Part shown: in pieces, positions 46,701 through 60,000 of the stretch
Position numbering within the stretch: position 1 is the first letter of the stretch
Layout: each line of letters starts with the position of its first letter
From: Helicoverpa zea
Taxonomy: Eukaryota; Arthropoda; Insecta; Lepidoptera; Noctuidae
Assembly: GCF_022581195.2 (NCBI RefSeq)
Contig: NC_061454.1
Coordinates: forward strand, 4,030,001-4,094,000
Reading direction: 5' to 3'
DNA: 64,000 bases
Translations under genes and position numbers: made by a program
The notes under the pieces: generated by a model
Told to the model about the DNA's origin: nothing
Seen by the model: only the letters and a program-made list of their open reading frames with translations
Databases searched by the model: none

Positions 46701-47581
46701 ATGACTGTTGTGCCTAAAATGTTCAAAATTTAGCATTAATAATTGCGAAATTAGTTTTTAAGCTTGTAGAGGGAATTTATTACCTACATTACTTTACTCT
46801 GAAAAACTCGTTGAAAGATATACTACGTCGTTTAATTGCTTATAAACTTACTTGTTGGGGTCGTAATACGGAAAAGCAGGCTTCTCGACAAAGCTACCGA
46901 TGCCTAGCTTAACGTTGTTAGTATATCGCGATAGTTCTGTATGAATCAAAAGTGCCTGATCCTTCAGTTCCTTTATTCTTTCCTTCATAGTATCAGATGT
47001 ATCCATAAGGTAGTAGACATCTAGAGGATAGTCCTTAGCTGGTTTGAAAGTCATATCGAATTGCATCGTAACTCCGGGACGCACTTTCATTTTGATTTCT
47101 TGGGGCCTAAACTGGACAGTAGAGCCATTTCTCACTTCTCCGAAATAGTCGTTCTGTGTTGTGTTCTTCCATGGTTTTGGACTATACAACTGGTCTTTGC
47201 ACCATGATGGATTTGATTTGATGTAGCTTGAGGAGCGACATCGGCGATCTTCGAACGGATACTGAAACAAAAATGTTAGTTCTCCAAAATTGTACAGAAA
47301 GTTATGTTCTGCTATGAATGAGTATATTTTATTAAACGATTACTGATTCTCTGACTAAATTTCAATTGTTATAATGATAAAAAGGGCTACGTATCCAGCA
47401 TACAGACAAAACCAATATGTCTGCTCACCTGATTACACCAAACGCAGCCATCATTCTCGTTCGCAAAACTAATGCATTCACCGCACGTGCCGAAGTTACA
47501 GTCGTCTCCTTCAGAAATTACACTCACAATACAAAAAATGAACCAAACAAGGTAAGACATTTCTGTCTTTAAATAGTTCAT
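43734..47581 (-). CDS. Integrin beta subunit, paralogue 1 (divergent, beta-nu-like)
   Basis: Exons on the minus strand: 47581-47429, 47261-46852, 46713-46317, 46228-46121, 46046-45709, 45507-45397, 45079-44884, 44707-44311, 43945-43734; 773 aa. Beta integrins pair with an alpha chain and link matrix or foreign surfaces to the cytoskeleton. Seen: signal peptide (MSYLVWFIFCIVSVISEG), PSI domain (CNFGTCGECIS, CVWCNQ), beta-I domain with metal site D138-T-S140-D-T142 (the usual last Ser is Thr), TDSTYHSAGDGK, four integrin-EGF modules (CGICKCFPG, CSGRGHCSCGICTN, CSGNGRCTRGRCHC, CSGRGECKCGACIC), tail domain, one membrane helix (GSAIGLVLLIGILTVIIW), and a short tail with HDKREFKKFEDE and two talin/PTB-type motifs, NPLY and NPVY. 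It is head to head with paralogue 2. The call beta-nu-like rests on divergence from beta-PS, so it is tentative. A second in-frame ATG lies seven codons in. Confidence 0.95.
44040..44115 (+). repeat. SINE/LINE tail fragment in an integrin intron
   Basis: GGGGAGGCCTTTGCCCAGCA followed by GTGGGACATT and an AAT-rich tail is a 3'-end scrap of the same repeat group as the SINE at 48669-48982. Confidence 0.6.
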
Positions 47582-48069
47582 GGTGAATTTTGGTCCGAAG
47601 ACCTAATAAAATAATAATGTGAACTTAATAGACGACAAATAATACAATACTAACACACTGGCACAGTAGGTCTAAAATTGACAACAAATTGTTGATGGGA
47701 TAAGGGAAAACGGAATGGAGGAAAAATAATAGTAAAGCGATATGCAGACTGGTTGCTATTTCTGGAGCGCTTTTAATGTCGCTACACATGTAAAGATTCT
47801 CTGTATATTTTTTTTTTTTCAAATCGTTCCCTTACAGCATGTACAGGTTAATCGTATAGAGAGAGATTTTAAAAAGCTCAATTATTTTACAAGCATGATT
47901 ATTTTGGTGTTCTTTCACAAATATTTAGTATTACGATTAAAGGTTGGTCTGTATTTAATAAAACAACAGTATATTATGCCCCTAAGAGTATTATTTCTCG
48001 TTATCCTTATAGCGACACAGGTGTTTATGAAGTCATATTATTTGTACGTTTGTTCGTCCTTTCGACGCA
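47582..48069. promoter_or_regulatory. Bidirectional intergenic region of the integrin pair
   Basis: 488 bp separate the start codons of the two integrin paralogues (47581 minus, 48070 plus), so both promoters are probably here. The DNA is AT-rich; no distinct element could be fixed. Confidence 0.5.
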
Positions 48070-51000
48070 ATGTTCGGTAAATATGTATTATTTCTTCTGG
48101 GAATAAGTTTACAGTGTTATCTAATTTGTGCGATTGATTCTTGTCACACAAGAGGCACGTGTCAAGAATGTATACAAGATTCCAGCATCTGCGTTTGGTG
48201 TGCCCATGTAAGTACGGCCCATTTTGGCCCATTTGTAAACGTAGTTATTTGTAGGAGTAGATAATTAATATGAAGAGATAATATGTTTCTAATAAATAAT
48301 ATATTATTTTAACACTTGAACATGAAATAAGAAATATGTGGTGAAGCATCAATGTCTTTTTTTCAATGCAAATATTTATTCAATAATAAATTAAATACAT
48401 AAGTTATTTTTCCCGCAACTTAAAACTTTATTTCGATCATTTTCATATTTATAATAACCCAATTGAGTCTCTGGTGATGATATCCGAACGACAATACTAG
48501 CTACCGCAGCGCCCATTGGTTCGTATCGAGTGTTCTAGAAGATACTCGCATCAAGCTAGCAGTTGCGTCTGACCACCGCCAAGGACGGACGTAGTACTTC
48601 TCCCGCCGCCATTCGCATTGTGTCGAATACACACCGCTCCGCGTCATTATTTCCCTATATGTGATTTCGTCGAAAAAGTCGTGGTGGCCTAGTGGGTAAA
48701 AGAACCAACCTTTCGAGTATGAGGGTGTGGGTTCGATTCCAGGGTCAGGCAAGTATCAATGCAACTTTTCTAAGTTTGTATGTACTTTCTAAGTATACTT
48801 AGACACCAATGGCTGATAAAAAGGTGAAGGAAAACATCTTGAGGAAACCTGGACTATAAAGTCTGAAATCACCAACCCGCATTGAGCAAGCGTGGTGATT
48901 AATGCTCAATCCTTCTCCGTGTGAGAGGAGGCCTGTGCCCAGCAGTGGGACGATAAAAAGGCTGTAACAGTAACAGTAACAGATGTGATTTCCTGAAGAT
49001 TCTCGTGTAATAATTGAACCTGCTGCTAGAAGACATTGCGGACTTATAGTGCAGTGCTGATTTCACGAGTTTTAACCAGTCCACCGGTGGATGAACCTAG
49101 ATTTAGCTCGCCGGCCGGCAGCCTTTACCGCGACCACGCGCCCTGGAACGAGGCATCTTCACATCTCGCTGGTTCTAAGTGAGGTCCCTGGATTCACAAG
49201 GTACGTGGGCTTTATTGCTGCAAATAGTTGTAGTGTGGGTATTGGTGTCTAACGGAATATCATCGGCAGGGCTTTAATTGAATTACGATTTGAGTTTCAC
49301 CGCCATATTGTTTTTCCCGCATTCGATTTTCAAGATTCGAAATCACCGCTCCCGCATCCCGCACTTCTCTTTTCTTTCTCCATTCCACCTTTTAAATTTA
49401 TCCCAATTAAATCCATTAATTTTATTATTTTTCCCTGATGAGGCTATTTACACGCCTCATCAATATGGAAGAGTAGAGTGGACATCATAAGCCATTTAAT
49501 ACATAAATTCTGTCCTTAGACTGGACACGCCCGATTCTTTAATACATAAAATAATAATTACATGTTAATTTTCCTCGTACTTGTAGAGATTGTATGAATA
49601 TGAATGCACAATAATTCATAACAATTTTTTATGTATTGATGAGTATTTGTCTCGAAGAGATCAAAAATCACTGAGAAACCCACCACAAATATTTTCAGAA
49701 CGACTTCAATGGACCAAGATGCAGAGCACAGAGTTTCGAAGGTAATAGCAGCTGGTGCCCAAAATTCGTGCAAAGTCCTGCAAGCCTGATCGAAGCATCA
49801 AGTTCTAAAGCATTTAGCTCCGATCAAGACAACATCGTCCAGATTAAACCACAACGATACAAATTAAATCTTCGTTCAGGAAAATCAGAAACATTTAATT
49901 TCTCTTTTCAAGGGGCTCGGGATTTTCCAGTAGATTTGTATTTTCTCCTAGACGCTTCCACCACAATGGAAGGTATAAAAAATGAAACCGCCCAGCAAAG
50001 CCAAAATATATATTTGGCTATCAAAAATATGACTGATAACGTGTATTTAGGATTTGGTACATTTATAGACAAACGAGTCTTTCCATTTACAAGCGAGTGA
50101 GTTTACCCTTTTACATTTGTATTTTATTTTTATGTCGATTTTGGACATTTAATTTAATCCAGATTTTTCTTTCAGTACCAATGATACAGATAAAACTTAC
50201 TCATTTCGCCATCATTTAAAACTAGGCAATGACACAAGAGAATTCAAAAAGGTAGTTTTAAACACCCCCAGTGGACTGAACCGTGACCCTCAAGAAGGCG
50301 GGCTCGATGCTCTAGCTCAAGTAATGGCTTGCAATGAAACAATTGGATGGAGAACCGAATCCAGGAAAATAATAATTTTCTTAACTGATGGAGAATATCA
50401 CGTGGCTGGTGACGGAAAATCAGCTGGCTTGTTTGAACCATACGACGGCAAATGTTATACTGAAAATGGTACATACACCAAAGAATTAGACATGGATTAC
50501 CCGTCAGTTGGCATGATAAATAAACTGGCGGTGGAACGCGACTTCATAATCATTTTCTTGATAGATACCAGAACTAAATATGCCTACCAAGGATTGAGCA
50601 AAGCCGTGAGTGGTTCAAAATTAACGGTTTATCATTTCGATCCACGCAATAAAAAAGGGAGTACTGAAACTAACGATAACGAAGAAATAGTGACTCTACT
50701 CAAAGACATTTATTCGGTAAGTATGTAATAGTATGATTTATAATCCTAAGTAACCTAATAAACGTAATAAGCAATTGAATGAATATGAATGAAATGAACC
50801 TACAATATTTATAAGATTATTTATTTCAGAAAATATCGAAGAAAATTAAATTGAAAGCAAAAGTGAAGACGGGAAATAGGAAAAACTTTAAAATTTCGTT
50901 TAATCCAGACTGCACTTCTGAGAATAGTAATCAGGAATGTGAGATAGAGGTTGGCAAGGAACTGCCGATAGACGCAACTGTGCAATATACTGGCGCTGAA

Positions 51001-54000
51001 CCTGCTCTCGTCGAAATCGTAGTTGAAGGCATCGGGGAGAAGCTCACTCTCGATATAGATGTTATCAAAAACTGTGAATGTGAGAAAAATGTTGAGAACA
51101 ATTCCAAATTTTGCCACGACCAGAAGCGGATTTGTGGCATATGCAGTTGTGATGATACCACGTACGTGACAAGAGTTCTACATATCTTATTCTGCTCTCT
51201 GAGGTCCAAATTATAAGATAAAATAAATCCATTATTATTTATTATTTTCAAAGGTACGGTGAAAACTGCGCTTGTGTCAAGAGTGAGAAGAACGTGTACA
51301 AAGACAACTCATCATGTATAGCTGCACCTGGTGAGGATGTCTGCAGCAGTCATGGATTCTGTATCTGTGGTACTTGCCAATGCAGGGAGAGGTAAGCACA
51401 AATTAATTTTGATATTATTAACATAATTTATAGCAGTAGCTACTCAAGATTTGTTATTTAATCTCACGACTGAACTGACAGATTAATGGAGGTCATTAAA
51501 ATTGAACTTAATTACACAGGTACGAAGGTAAATTTTGCCAATGTAACGTGGACAACTGTCCCCGTAGCGCGGAGAGTGGAGAGGTTTGCAATGGCAAGGA
51601 ACATGGTAAATGCAACTGTGGGAAATGTAAGTGTAAGCCCGATTGGTCAGGCATCGCATGCGACTGTCCCAATACTGTCGAAACATGTAAAGGACACGAT
51701 GGCAGTGTGAGTATTGAGACTTTTAGAACGTTTGTTCATCACGTGCAAAGGACAATGCTATTCTTTGTATGGAAGTTGGGCTCAAGAGTTGCCCACAGTA
51801 ACTGCATAGTGTATTATGTTCCATAGGCTTATAATAGGTCCCAGACCGAAATATTTCGAAATCTATCCCAGGAGTGCTGAGAAAAACTGGTTTGACTCTT
51901 ATTCAATACTACGAAAAATATGCTTACGAACTCTTAACTATTCCACTTTTATTACCTTAATTGAAATGCATTATAATATTAATCGACAAATACGAGGTAT
52001 TGAACGAGATTTTTTTTTACCGACTTCAAAAAATGGAGGAGTTTCTCAGTTCGTTTGTATTCTTTTTACGTAAGTACGTGCATAACTCCGTCGTTTACCA
52101 ACCGATTTAAACAATCATTTTATTGTTTAAAAGGATTTACTTTCCAAATAGTTCCAGGGTCCAGGGTCTGGTGATAGAAACCTTAAAACATTATGGAACT
52201 CTCGGAAATTGTAAGCACATATCGAATAAAAACTTGTCATTCGGGTATATGTCTCCGACACCACAAAACTATGGAGGTTAAGACCTGACCTGACGATGGA
52301 GACGACAGTGAGACGAGGGAACTCCTCAACGGTATCTATTTACTACCTCGTGTTTGAGCTTATTTTATTCGTCTTGATAAGATTTTTCCATTGCCATTAA
52401 GGATTTGCATGACGCTACTCGAACTTAGGACTGATTGTGGTAGATAGAGACTGAAAAGCAAGAGAAACAACAATTACCTTTAAACGTCTATTTCTGTTTT
52501 TTTTTTATCCTGTTAACAGTAAAACCACTATCTATCTGAATGTTATTTCAAGAAAAGAGGTTGTTAGGTTTGTGGCTGCTTAAAATGGCTTGCTAACAAT
52601 GGCTGGCTAACATTAGAACTGGTTTTTCTCGGGACCTCTGGGACCGATTTCAAAAATATTTGGATTCCGTCTTAAGAGTGAAGTAAAAAACCTATTTTAA
52701 CCATTCCCACTACTGGGCAAATGGCTTGGGCTTCATAAACTGACTGTTCAAGTTGGACATTAGAACCGGGTTTTCTCGGAACCTCTGGGACCGATTTCAA
52801 AAATATTTGGATTCCGTCTTAAGAGTGAAGTAAAGAACCTATTCTAACCATTCCCACTACTGGGCAAATGGCTTGGGCTTTATAAAGTAACTGTTCAAGT
52901 TTAACATTTGAACCGGTTTTTCTCGGGACCTCTGGGACCGATTTCCAAAATATTTGGATTTCGTGACAACAGTGAAGTAAAGAACCTATTCTAACCATTC
53001 CCACTACTGGGCAAATGGCTTGGGCTTTATAAAGTGACTGTTCAAGTTTAACATTTGAACCGGTTTTTCTCGGGACCTCTGGGACCGATTTCCAAAATAT
53101 TTGGATTTCGTGTTCAGAGTGCACTATGGAACCTATTTTAATAATTCCCACTACTGGGCAAATGGCTTGGGCTTTGTTAAGTGACTATCTATGGAGAACA
53201 TTTGAACCGGTTTTTCTCGGGACCTCTGGGACCGACTTCAAAAATATTTGGATTTCGTGTTCAGAGTGCACTATGGAACCTATTTTAATAATTCCCACTA
53301 CTGGGCAAATGGCTTGGGCTTTATTAATTGACTGTTCAAGTTTGACATTAGAACCAGTTTTTCTCGGGACTTCTGGGACCGATTTCCAAAATATTTGGAT
53401 TTCGTGATAACAGTGAAGTAAAGAACCTATTCTAACCATTCCCACTACTGGGCAAATGGCTCAGGCTTTGTTAAGTGACTATCTATGGAGAACATTTGAA
53501 CCGGTTTTTCTCGGGACCTCTGGGACCGATTTCAAAAATATTTGGATTTCGTGTTCAGAGTGCACTATGGAACCAGCTGAAACTACTCCCACTGCTGGGC
53601 AAACTTTGAGCCCACACCCTGGCATTGTCCTTTGAGCAAAATTAGGTTTCAGCGCCATCAATGTCATTTTCTTTATTGCTTATAACAAGTTTGATTGCTA
53701 TTTTTAATTAATACTTATCTGCATGCCAAATTCCTTTATTTGTTATAGCTATATCCCGCCTTTACTTACTAACTTAAAAATATCTTATGCTACAGGTGTG
53801 CCACAACCGCGGAAAATGCTCATGCGGTTCATGCCAATGTGATGAGATAGCCGAATGGGACGCTCTGACCAACCATGACGTGTACTGTAGAATGTACAGT
53901 GAAACCGACTGCACTGAATGTGATGAACTGCAATGCAGGAAGTTGGAAAAATGCGCTAAATGTCGGCAAAGTGGTGAAGACCACTGCCCACACTGTTACG

Positions 54001-57000
54001 AACTTATCAAAGTTGAAGTAGTGGACACATTACCCGACGATTATTCGAACGATACTTTATGGAATATTTGTAAGAATATAAACGTAGACGTTGGGTGTTA
54101 CACGAGCTTCGCATATCGATATGACGATGTTAACTATGGAGTTGATTTGGTCGTAGAGAAGAAAATTGATTGTGCTCCTACTTACTATTGTGAGTATACA
54201 TTTCATAAACTGCTTCTGTCGTCCTCCTTTTGTCTCGTAATTGATCTTTCACTTTTCACAAGACTGAGAGTTTGGACTCATAAAGAAGATGGCTAAATCA
54301 TATTAAAAAAAACACATAACGATAGCAATGAAATGTTTACCAATGTGTTCATTATGATTGACCTTTGATGGTGCGAAAAAGACCGGCCTGAAAATCCATG
54401 GGGCATAGAAGCTAGTAGCTACGTGTATATCATATTATCACAAAAATAGGTTATGATGAATTTATGATAATTATAAGGATTATTTTAAAAACAAGGTACA
54501 CTAACATTATATCTCTGTGTGTGTACTCCTTTTATGAACTCTTTTATGTACTCCTCTTATGTACTCACTTATGTACTCCTCTTATGTACTCTCTTAGGTA
54601 CTCCTCTTATGTACTCTCTTATGTACTCCTCTTATATACTCACTTATGTACTCACTTATGTACTCCTCTTATCTACTCCTCTTATGTACTCTCTTAGGTA
54701 CTCCTCTTATGTACTCCTCTTATGTACTCTCTTATGTACTCCTCTTATATACTCTCTTAGGTACTCCTCTTATGTACTCTCTTATGTACTCTCTTATGTA
54801 CTCACTTATGTACTCCTCTTATATACTCCTCATATGTGCTCTCTTAGGTACTCCTCTTATGTACTCCTCTTATGTACTCACTTATGTACTCCTCTTATGT
54901 ACTCCTCTTATGTACTCCTCTTATGTACTCTCTTATGTACTCTCTTATATACTCTCTTATGTACTCCTCTTATATGCTCACTTATGTACTCCTCTTATGT
55001 ACTCACGTATGTACTCCTCTTATGAACTCCTCTTATGTACTCTCTTAGGTACTCACTTATGTACTCTCTTATGTACTCCTCTTATGTACTCTCTTAGGTA
55101 CTCACTTATGTACTCCTCTTATGTACTCCTCTTATGTACTCACTTATGTACTCCTCTTATGTACTCACTTATGTACTCCTCTTATGTACTCTCTTAGGTA
55201 TTCTCTTATGTACTCCTCTTATGTACTCTCTTATGTACTCCTCTTATTTTTTTTATTTTTTTTATTTTGTTTTAAAGAAAGCTTACAGACTAATTACACC
55301 AATTATTTAACAAAGTATATAAAATAATTGCTAATGACAAGCTTCCACATGTTTACAGAATTATATTAAGTTCATATTTTTAACAAACAAACGTGTTTCA
55401 CTTGCTTCACTTTTATACTTAATTCAAGTAGGAATAGGAGGATGGGAACACTTTAGCAGGAAACAGGTAAATGAACTACATGCGTCTCCCATCAAAATAG
55501 TCCGTATTCAAAAATTTTCTTATCTTTTGTGCGCTAGTGCAGAATAGATCAATATCCAGGTGAGATGGCAATTTATTAAAAGCTGTAACGCTGCGTATGC
55601 AGAAGGCATTACCCCTATAATTTGTTGATGCGTGTGGTGCCTGTAGTAGAGGCCGTTTCCGTAATTTGTTTTGATTGGTACGAATAAATATTTTACTCAG
55701 CAGTTCGGGGCAGTCAACAGAGCCATTTGCGATATTTGTTAAATAACATATGTCATTAATATTACGCCTTAATTCAAGTGGTAAAAAGTGGTATCGCTTA
55801 CAACGGTGCTCATAGTCGTCAGAAAATTGCTTGGCTTTGTAATCTAAGTAAAGTAAAAATTTTTTCTGAACAGATTCAATGCGAGATTTGTATATCTCGT
55901 ATTGTGGGTTCCATACTTCAGAAGCGTATTCGAGGTTGCTGCGCACGAGAGAACAGTATAGGACTTTTATTGGTTTTAGTGAACGGAATTCAGAACAGGT
56001 TCGAATGATAAAGCCTAACGCTTTGAGTGCCTTCTTAACAATATTTTCAACATGCGTGTCAAAAAGTAGTTTGCTGTCATGTACAACACCAAGGTCTCTA
56101 ATGCTTTCCTCTTTGCCAATAGGAATACCATTCAAAGTGTAGCCCGTTCCTATTGTTGATTTTTGGCGGGTAAATGTTACGTAACAGCACTTGGAAACGT
56201 TTAATTGTAATTTATTATTTTTACAATATAATTCAAAACTATCAAGGTCCGATTGAAGTAACTTAGTGTCATTTAAGGAGCGTACACGTTTGAGGACTTT
56301 CATATCGTCGGCGTATAAAAGGATTTGCGAGTTCTTAAAGCAATTATTTATGTCAGATATAAATATGGTGAATAATAACGGTCCCAGAATTGAGCCTTGT
56401 GGTACGCCAGAAGGAACGGACTTCCATCCGGATGTGTACCCGCGCAGAACTACAGCCTGTGTGCGATTTTCTATATATGAAGAAAACCATCGAAATAGGT
56501 CACCATGTATTCCTGCAGATAAGAGCTTCTGCAAAAGCACACGGTGATCTATACGATCAAAACACTTGCTGTAATCCGTGTATATCACGTCTACTTGGCA
56601 TCGCTCTTCCATTCCAACCGTTATGATTTCGTTAGACAATAAGAGGTTGGAAGTAGTTGAACGCTTTCTTAAGAAACCATGCTGTTCGGTACCGAATTGG
56701 CGTTCCATAGCTGAATAAACTTGCATGTGAACTAGTTTTTCAAGTACTTTAGAGAAAAGACATAGTTTAGATATTGGGCGGTAGTTGTCTATGCTCGATC
56801 TGTCACCTTTTTTGAAGATAGGGGTTATAAATGCCGATTTCCATAGCCTAGGGACAATACCCTCTCTAAAAGATCGTTCAAATAGAATACAGATCGGCGC
56901 CACCAAATATTTTGCGCAGTTAATTATAAAAATAGGCGGAATGTGATCGGGTCCACCTGATTTACAGGGGTCTAAGTTTTTGAGTAGCTTAAATACCGTA

Positions 57001-60000
57001 TCAGGACACACGCTTATGGAACTTATGTTGACCGAGCTATTACTAACGACGTTTACGTCTGTATTATGAGATCCCGGGTCAGGTTCCTGAAAGGTAGACT
57101 GAAAGTAAGTGGCGAATAATTCGGCTATACCTTCGCCTGTATCTGCCGATTGATCCATGTAATGCAGAACATTAGGTAAAGTATTATTATTTCTTTTACT
57201 TTTTACGTATGACCAGAAACATTTTGGGTTTTTGGCGATGGATGATTCTATTTTTGCCATGTAGTCGTCATAACAAACAGCTTCCAACCGCTTAGCCCGG
57301 TCACGCAAAATAGAAAAGCTGTGGTAGTCGGACAAATTACCGTAATTTTTATACTTGTTATGGTACTTGTACTTTTCTTTTAAAATCTTTATTAGGGCAC
57401 TACTAAACCAAGGTGGGTGTGTTGATTTCTTTAATGGTTTAACAGGGATGTACAAATCTCTAACTTCGTACAATTTTGAATAGAAAAGACTAAGGGCCTG
57501 GTCTAAGGATTCTGTGGATGACAATATACTCCAATCCATACTTTCCAATGCAGAGTTTATGGCGGCGTAGTCGCCACGTTCAAATATATATTTTATATTG
57601 TTTTTATCAATATACTTATGGACTTCTACGAATTCTACAGTCATAATTAACGGTTTGTGGTGTGCGTCGGCAGGTACAGCTAATGGATCAATACACTCGC
57701 TTACTTTTACCACCCCGTTAGAGAAAACGAGGTCCAGTAATCTATTGTTGACATTACGTACACCATTAAACTGTGTCAAGTTGCACATATTTATAGTATC
57801 AAAAAACTCCAGGATGTATTGAGCAGTAACATTCACCGGATGCAAACCGATGGCATCAATAGTATTATTCCATTCAACATCGCCACCAAAATTGAAATCG
57901 CCAGCTATAAGAAATGTATCTAATGGATTCGAGGATATTACATAGTTGAGTTTCTGATGAAAGTGCTGTACTCCTCTTATGTACTCCTCTTATGTACTCT
58001 CTTATGTACTCTCTTATATACTCTCTTATGTACTCCTCTTATGTGCTCCTCTTATGTACTCTCTTATGTACTTCTCTTATATACTCCTCTTATGTACTCA
58101 CTTATGTACTCCTCTTATGTACTTCGCTTATATACTCCTCTTATATACTCCTCTTATGTGCTTTCTTAGGTACTTCTCTTAGGTACTCCTCTTATTTACT
58201 CTCTTATGTACTCACTTATGTACTCACTTATGTACTCCTCTTATATACTCCTCTTATGTGCTCTCTTAGGTACTCCTCTTATGTACTCACTTATGTACTC
58301 CTCTTATGTACTCACTTATGTACTCCTCTTATGTACTCCTCTTATGTACTGCTCTTATGTACTCACTTATGTCTTCTTCTTATTTACTCCTCTTATGTGC
58401 TCTCTTAGATACTCCTCTTATGTACTCCTCCTATGTACTCCTCTAATGTGCTCTCTTATGTACTTCTTTTATGTACTCCTCTTATGTGCTCTCTTATGTA
58501 CTCTCTTATGTACTCTCTTATGAACTCCTCTTATATGCTCACTTATGTACTCCTCTTATGCACCTACTCTCTTATGTACTTCTCTTATATACTCCTCTTA
58601 TGTACTCACTTATGTACTCTCTTAGGTACTCCTCTTATGTACTTTCTTAAGTACTCCTCTTATGTACTCTCTCATGTACTCTCTTATGTACTCCTCTTAT
58701 GTACTCCTCTTATGTGCTCCTGTTATGTACTCACTTATGTACTCCTCTTATATACTCCTTTTATGTGCTCTCTTATGTACTCCTCTTATGTACTCTCTTA
58801 TGTACTCCTCTTATGTACTCTCTTATGTACTTCGCTTATATACTCCTCTTATATACTCCTCTTATATACTCCTCTTATGTGCTTTCTTAGGTACTTCTCT
58901 TAGGTACTCCTCTTATTTACTCTCTTATGTACTCACTTATGTACTCCTCTTATATACTCCTCTTATGTACTCCTCTTATGTAACTCTCTTATGTACTGCT
59001 CTTATGTACTCTCTTATGTACTCTCTTATGTACTCTCTTATGTTCTCCTCTAATGTACTCTCTTAGGTACTCCTCTTATGTACTCCTCTTATGTACTCAC
59101 TTATGTACTCTCTTATGTACTCTCTTATGTACTCCTCTTATGTACTCACTTATGTACTCCTCTTATGTACTCTCTTAGGTACTCCTTTTATGTACTCCTC
59201 TTATGTACTCACTTATGTACTCACTTATGTACTCCTCTTATGTACTCTCTTAGGTACTCTCTTATGTACTCCTCTTATGTACTCTCTTATGTACTCCTCT
59301 TATATACTCCTCTTATGTGCTCTCTTATGTACTCCTCTTATGTACTCACTTATGTACTCCTCTTATGTGCTCTCTTATGTACTTCATTTATGTACTCCTC
59401 TTATGTACCTACTCTCTTATGTACTCTCTTATATACTCTCTTATGTACTGCTCTTATGTACTAACTTATGTACTCCTCTTATGTACTCTCTTATGTACTC
59501 CTCTTATATACTCCTCTTATATGCTCTCTTATGTACTCCTCTTATGTCCTCACTTATGTACTCCTCTTATGTGCTCTCTTATGTACTTCTTTTATGTACT
59601 CCTCTTATGTACTCTCTTATGTACTCTCTTATATACTCTCTTATGTACTGCTCTTATGTACTCTCTTATGTACTCCTCTTATATGCTCACTTATGTACTC
59701 CTCTTATGTACCTACTCTCTTATGTACTTCTCTTATATACTCCTCTTATGTACTCACTTATGTACTCCTCTTATGTACTCTCTCATGTACTCTCTTATGT
59801 ACTCCTCTTATGTACTCTCTTATGTACTCACTTATGTACTCCTCTTATGTACTCCTCTTATGTGCTCCTGTTATGTACTCTCTTATGTACTCCTCTTATG
59901 TACTCTCTTAAGTACTCCTCTTATGTACTCTCTCATGTACTCTCTTATGTACTCCTCTTATGTACTCTCTTATGTACTCACTTATGTGCTCCTCTTATGT

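Noticed and set aside
48681..48745. tRNA gene suggested by A and B boxes
   Set aside because: There is no cloverleaf of full length; the boxes belong to a SINE with tail and target duplication.
52819..53667. Minus-strand ORFs with a 49-residue repeat (KSVPEVPRKTGSN)
   Set aside because: Explained by a 147-bp tandem unit divisible by three; no start or splice context and no domain.
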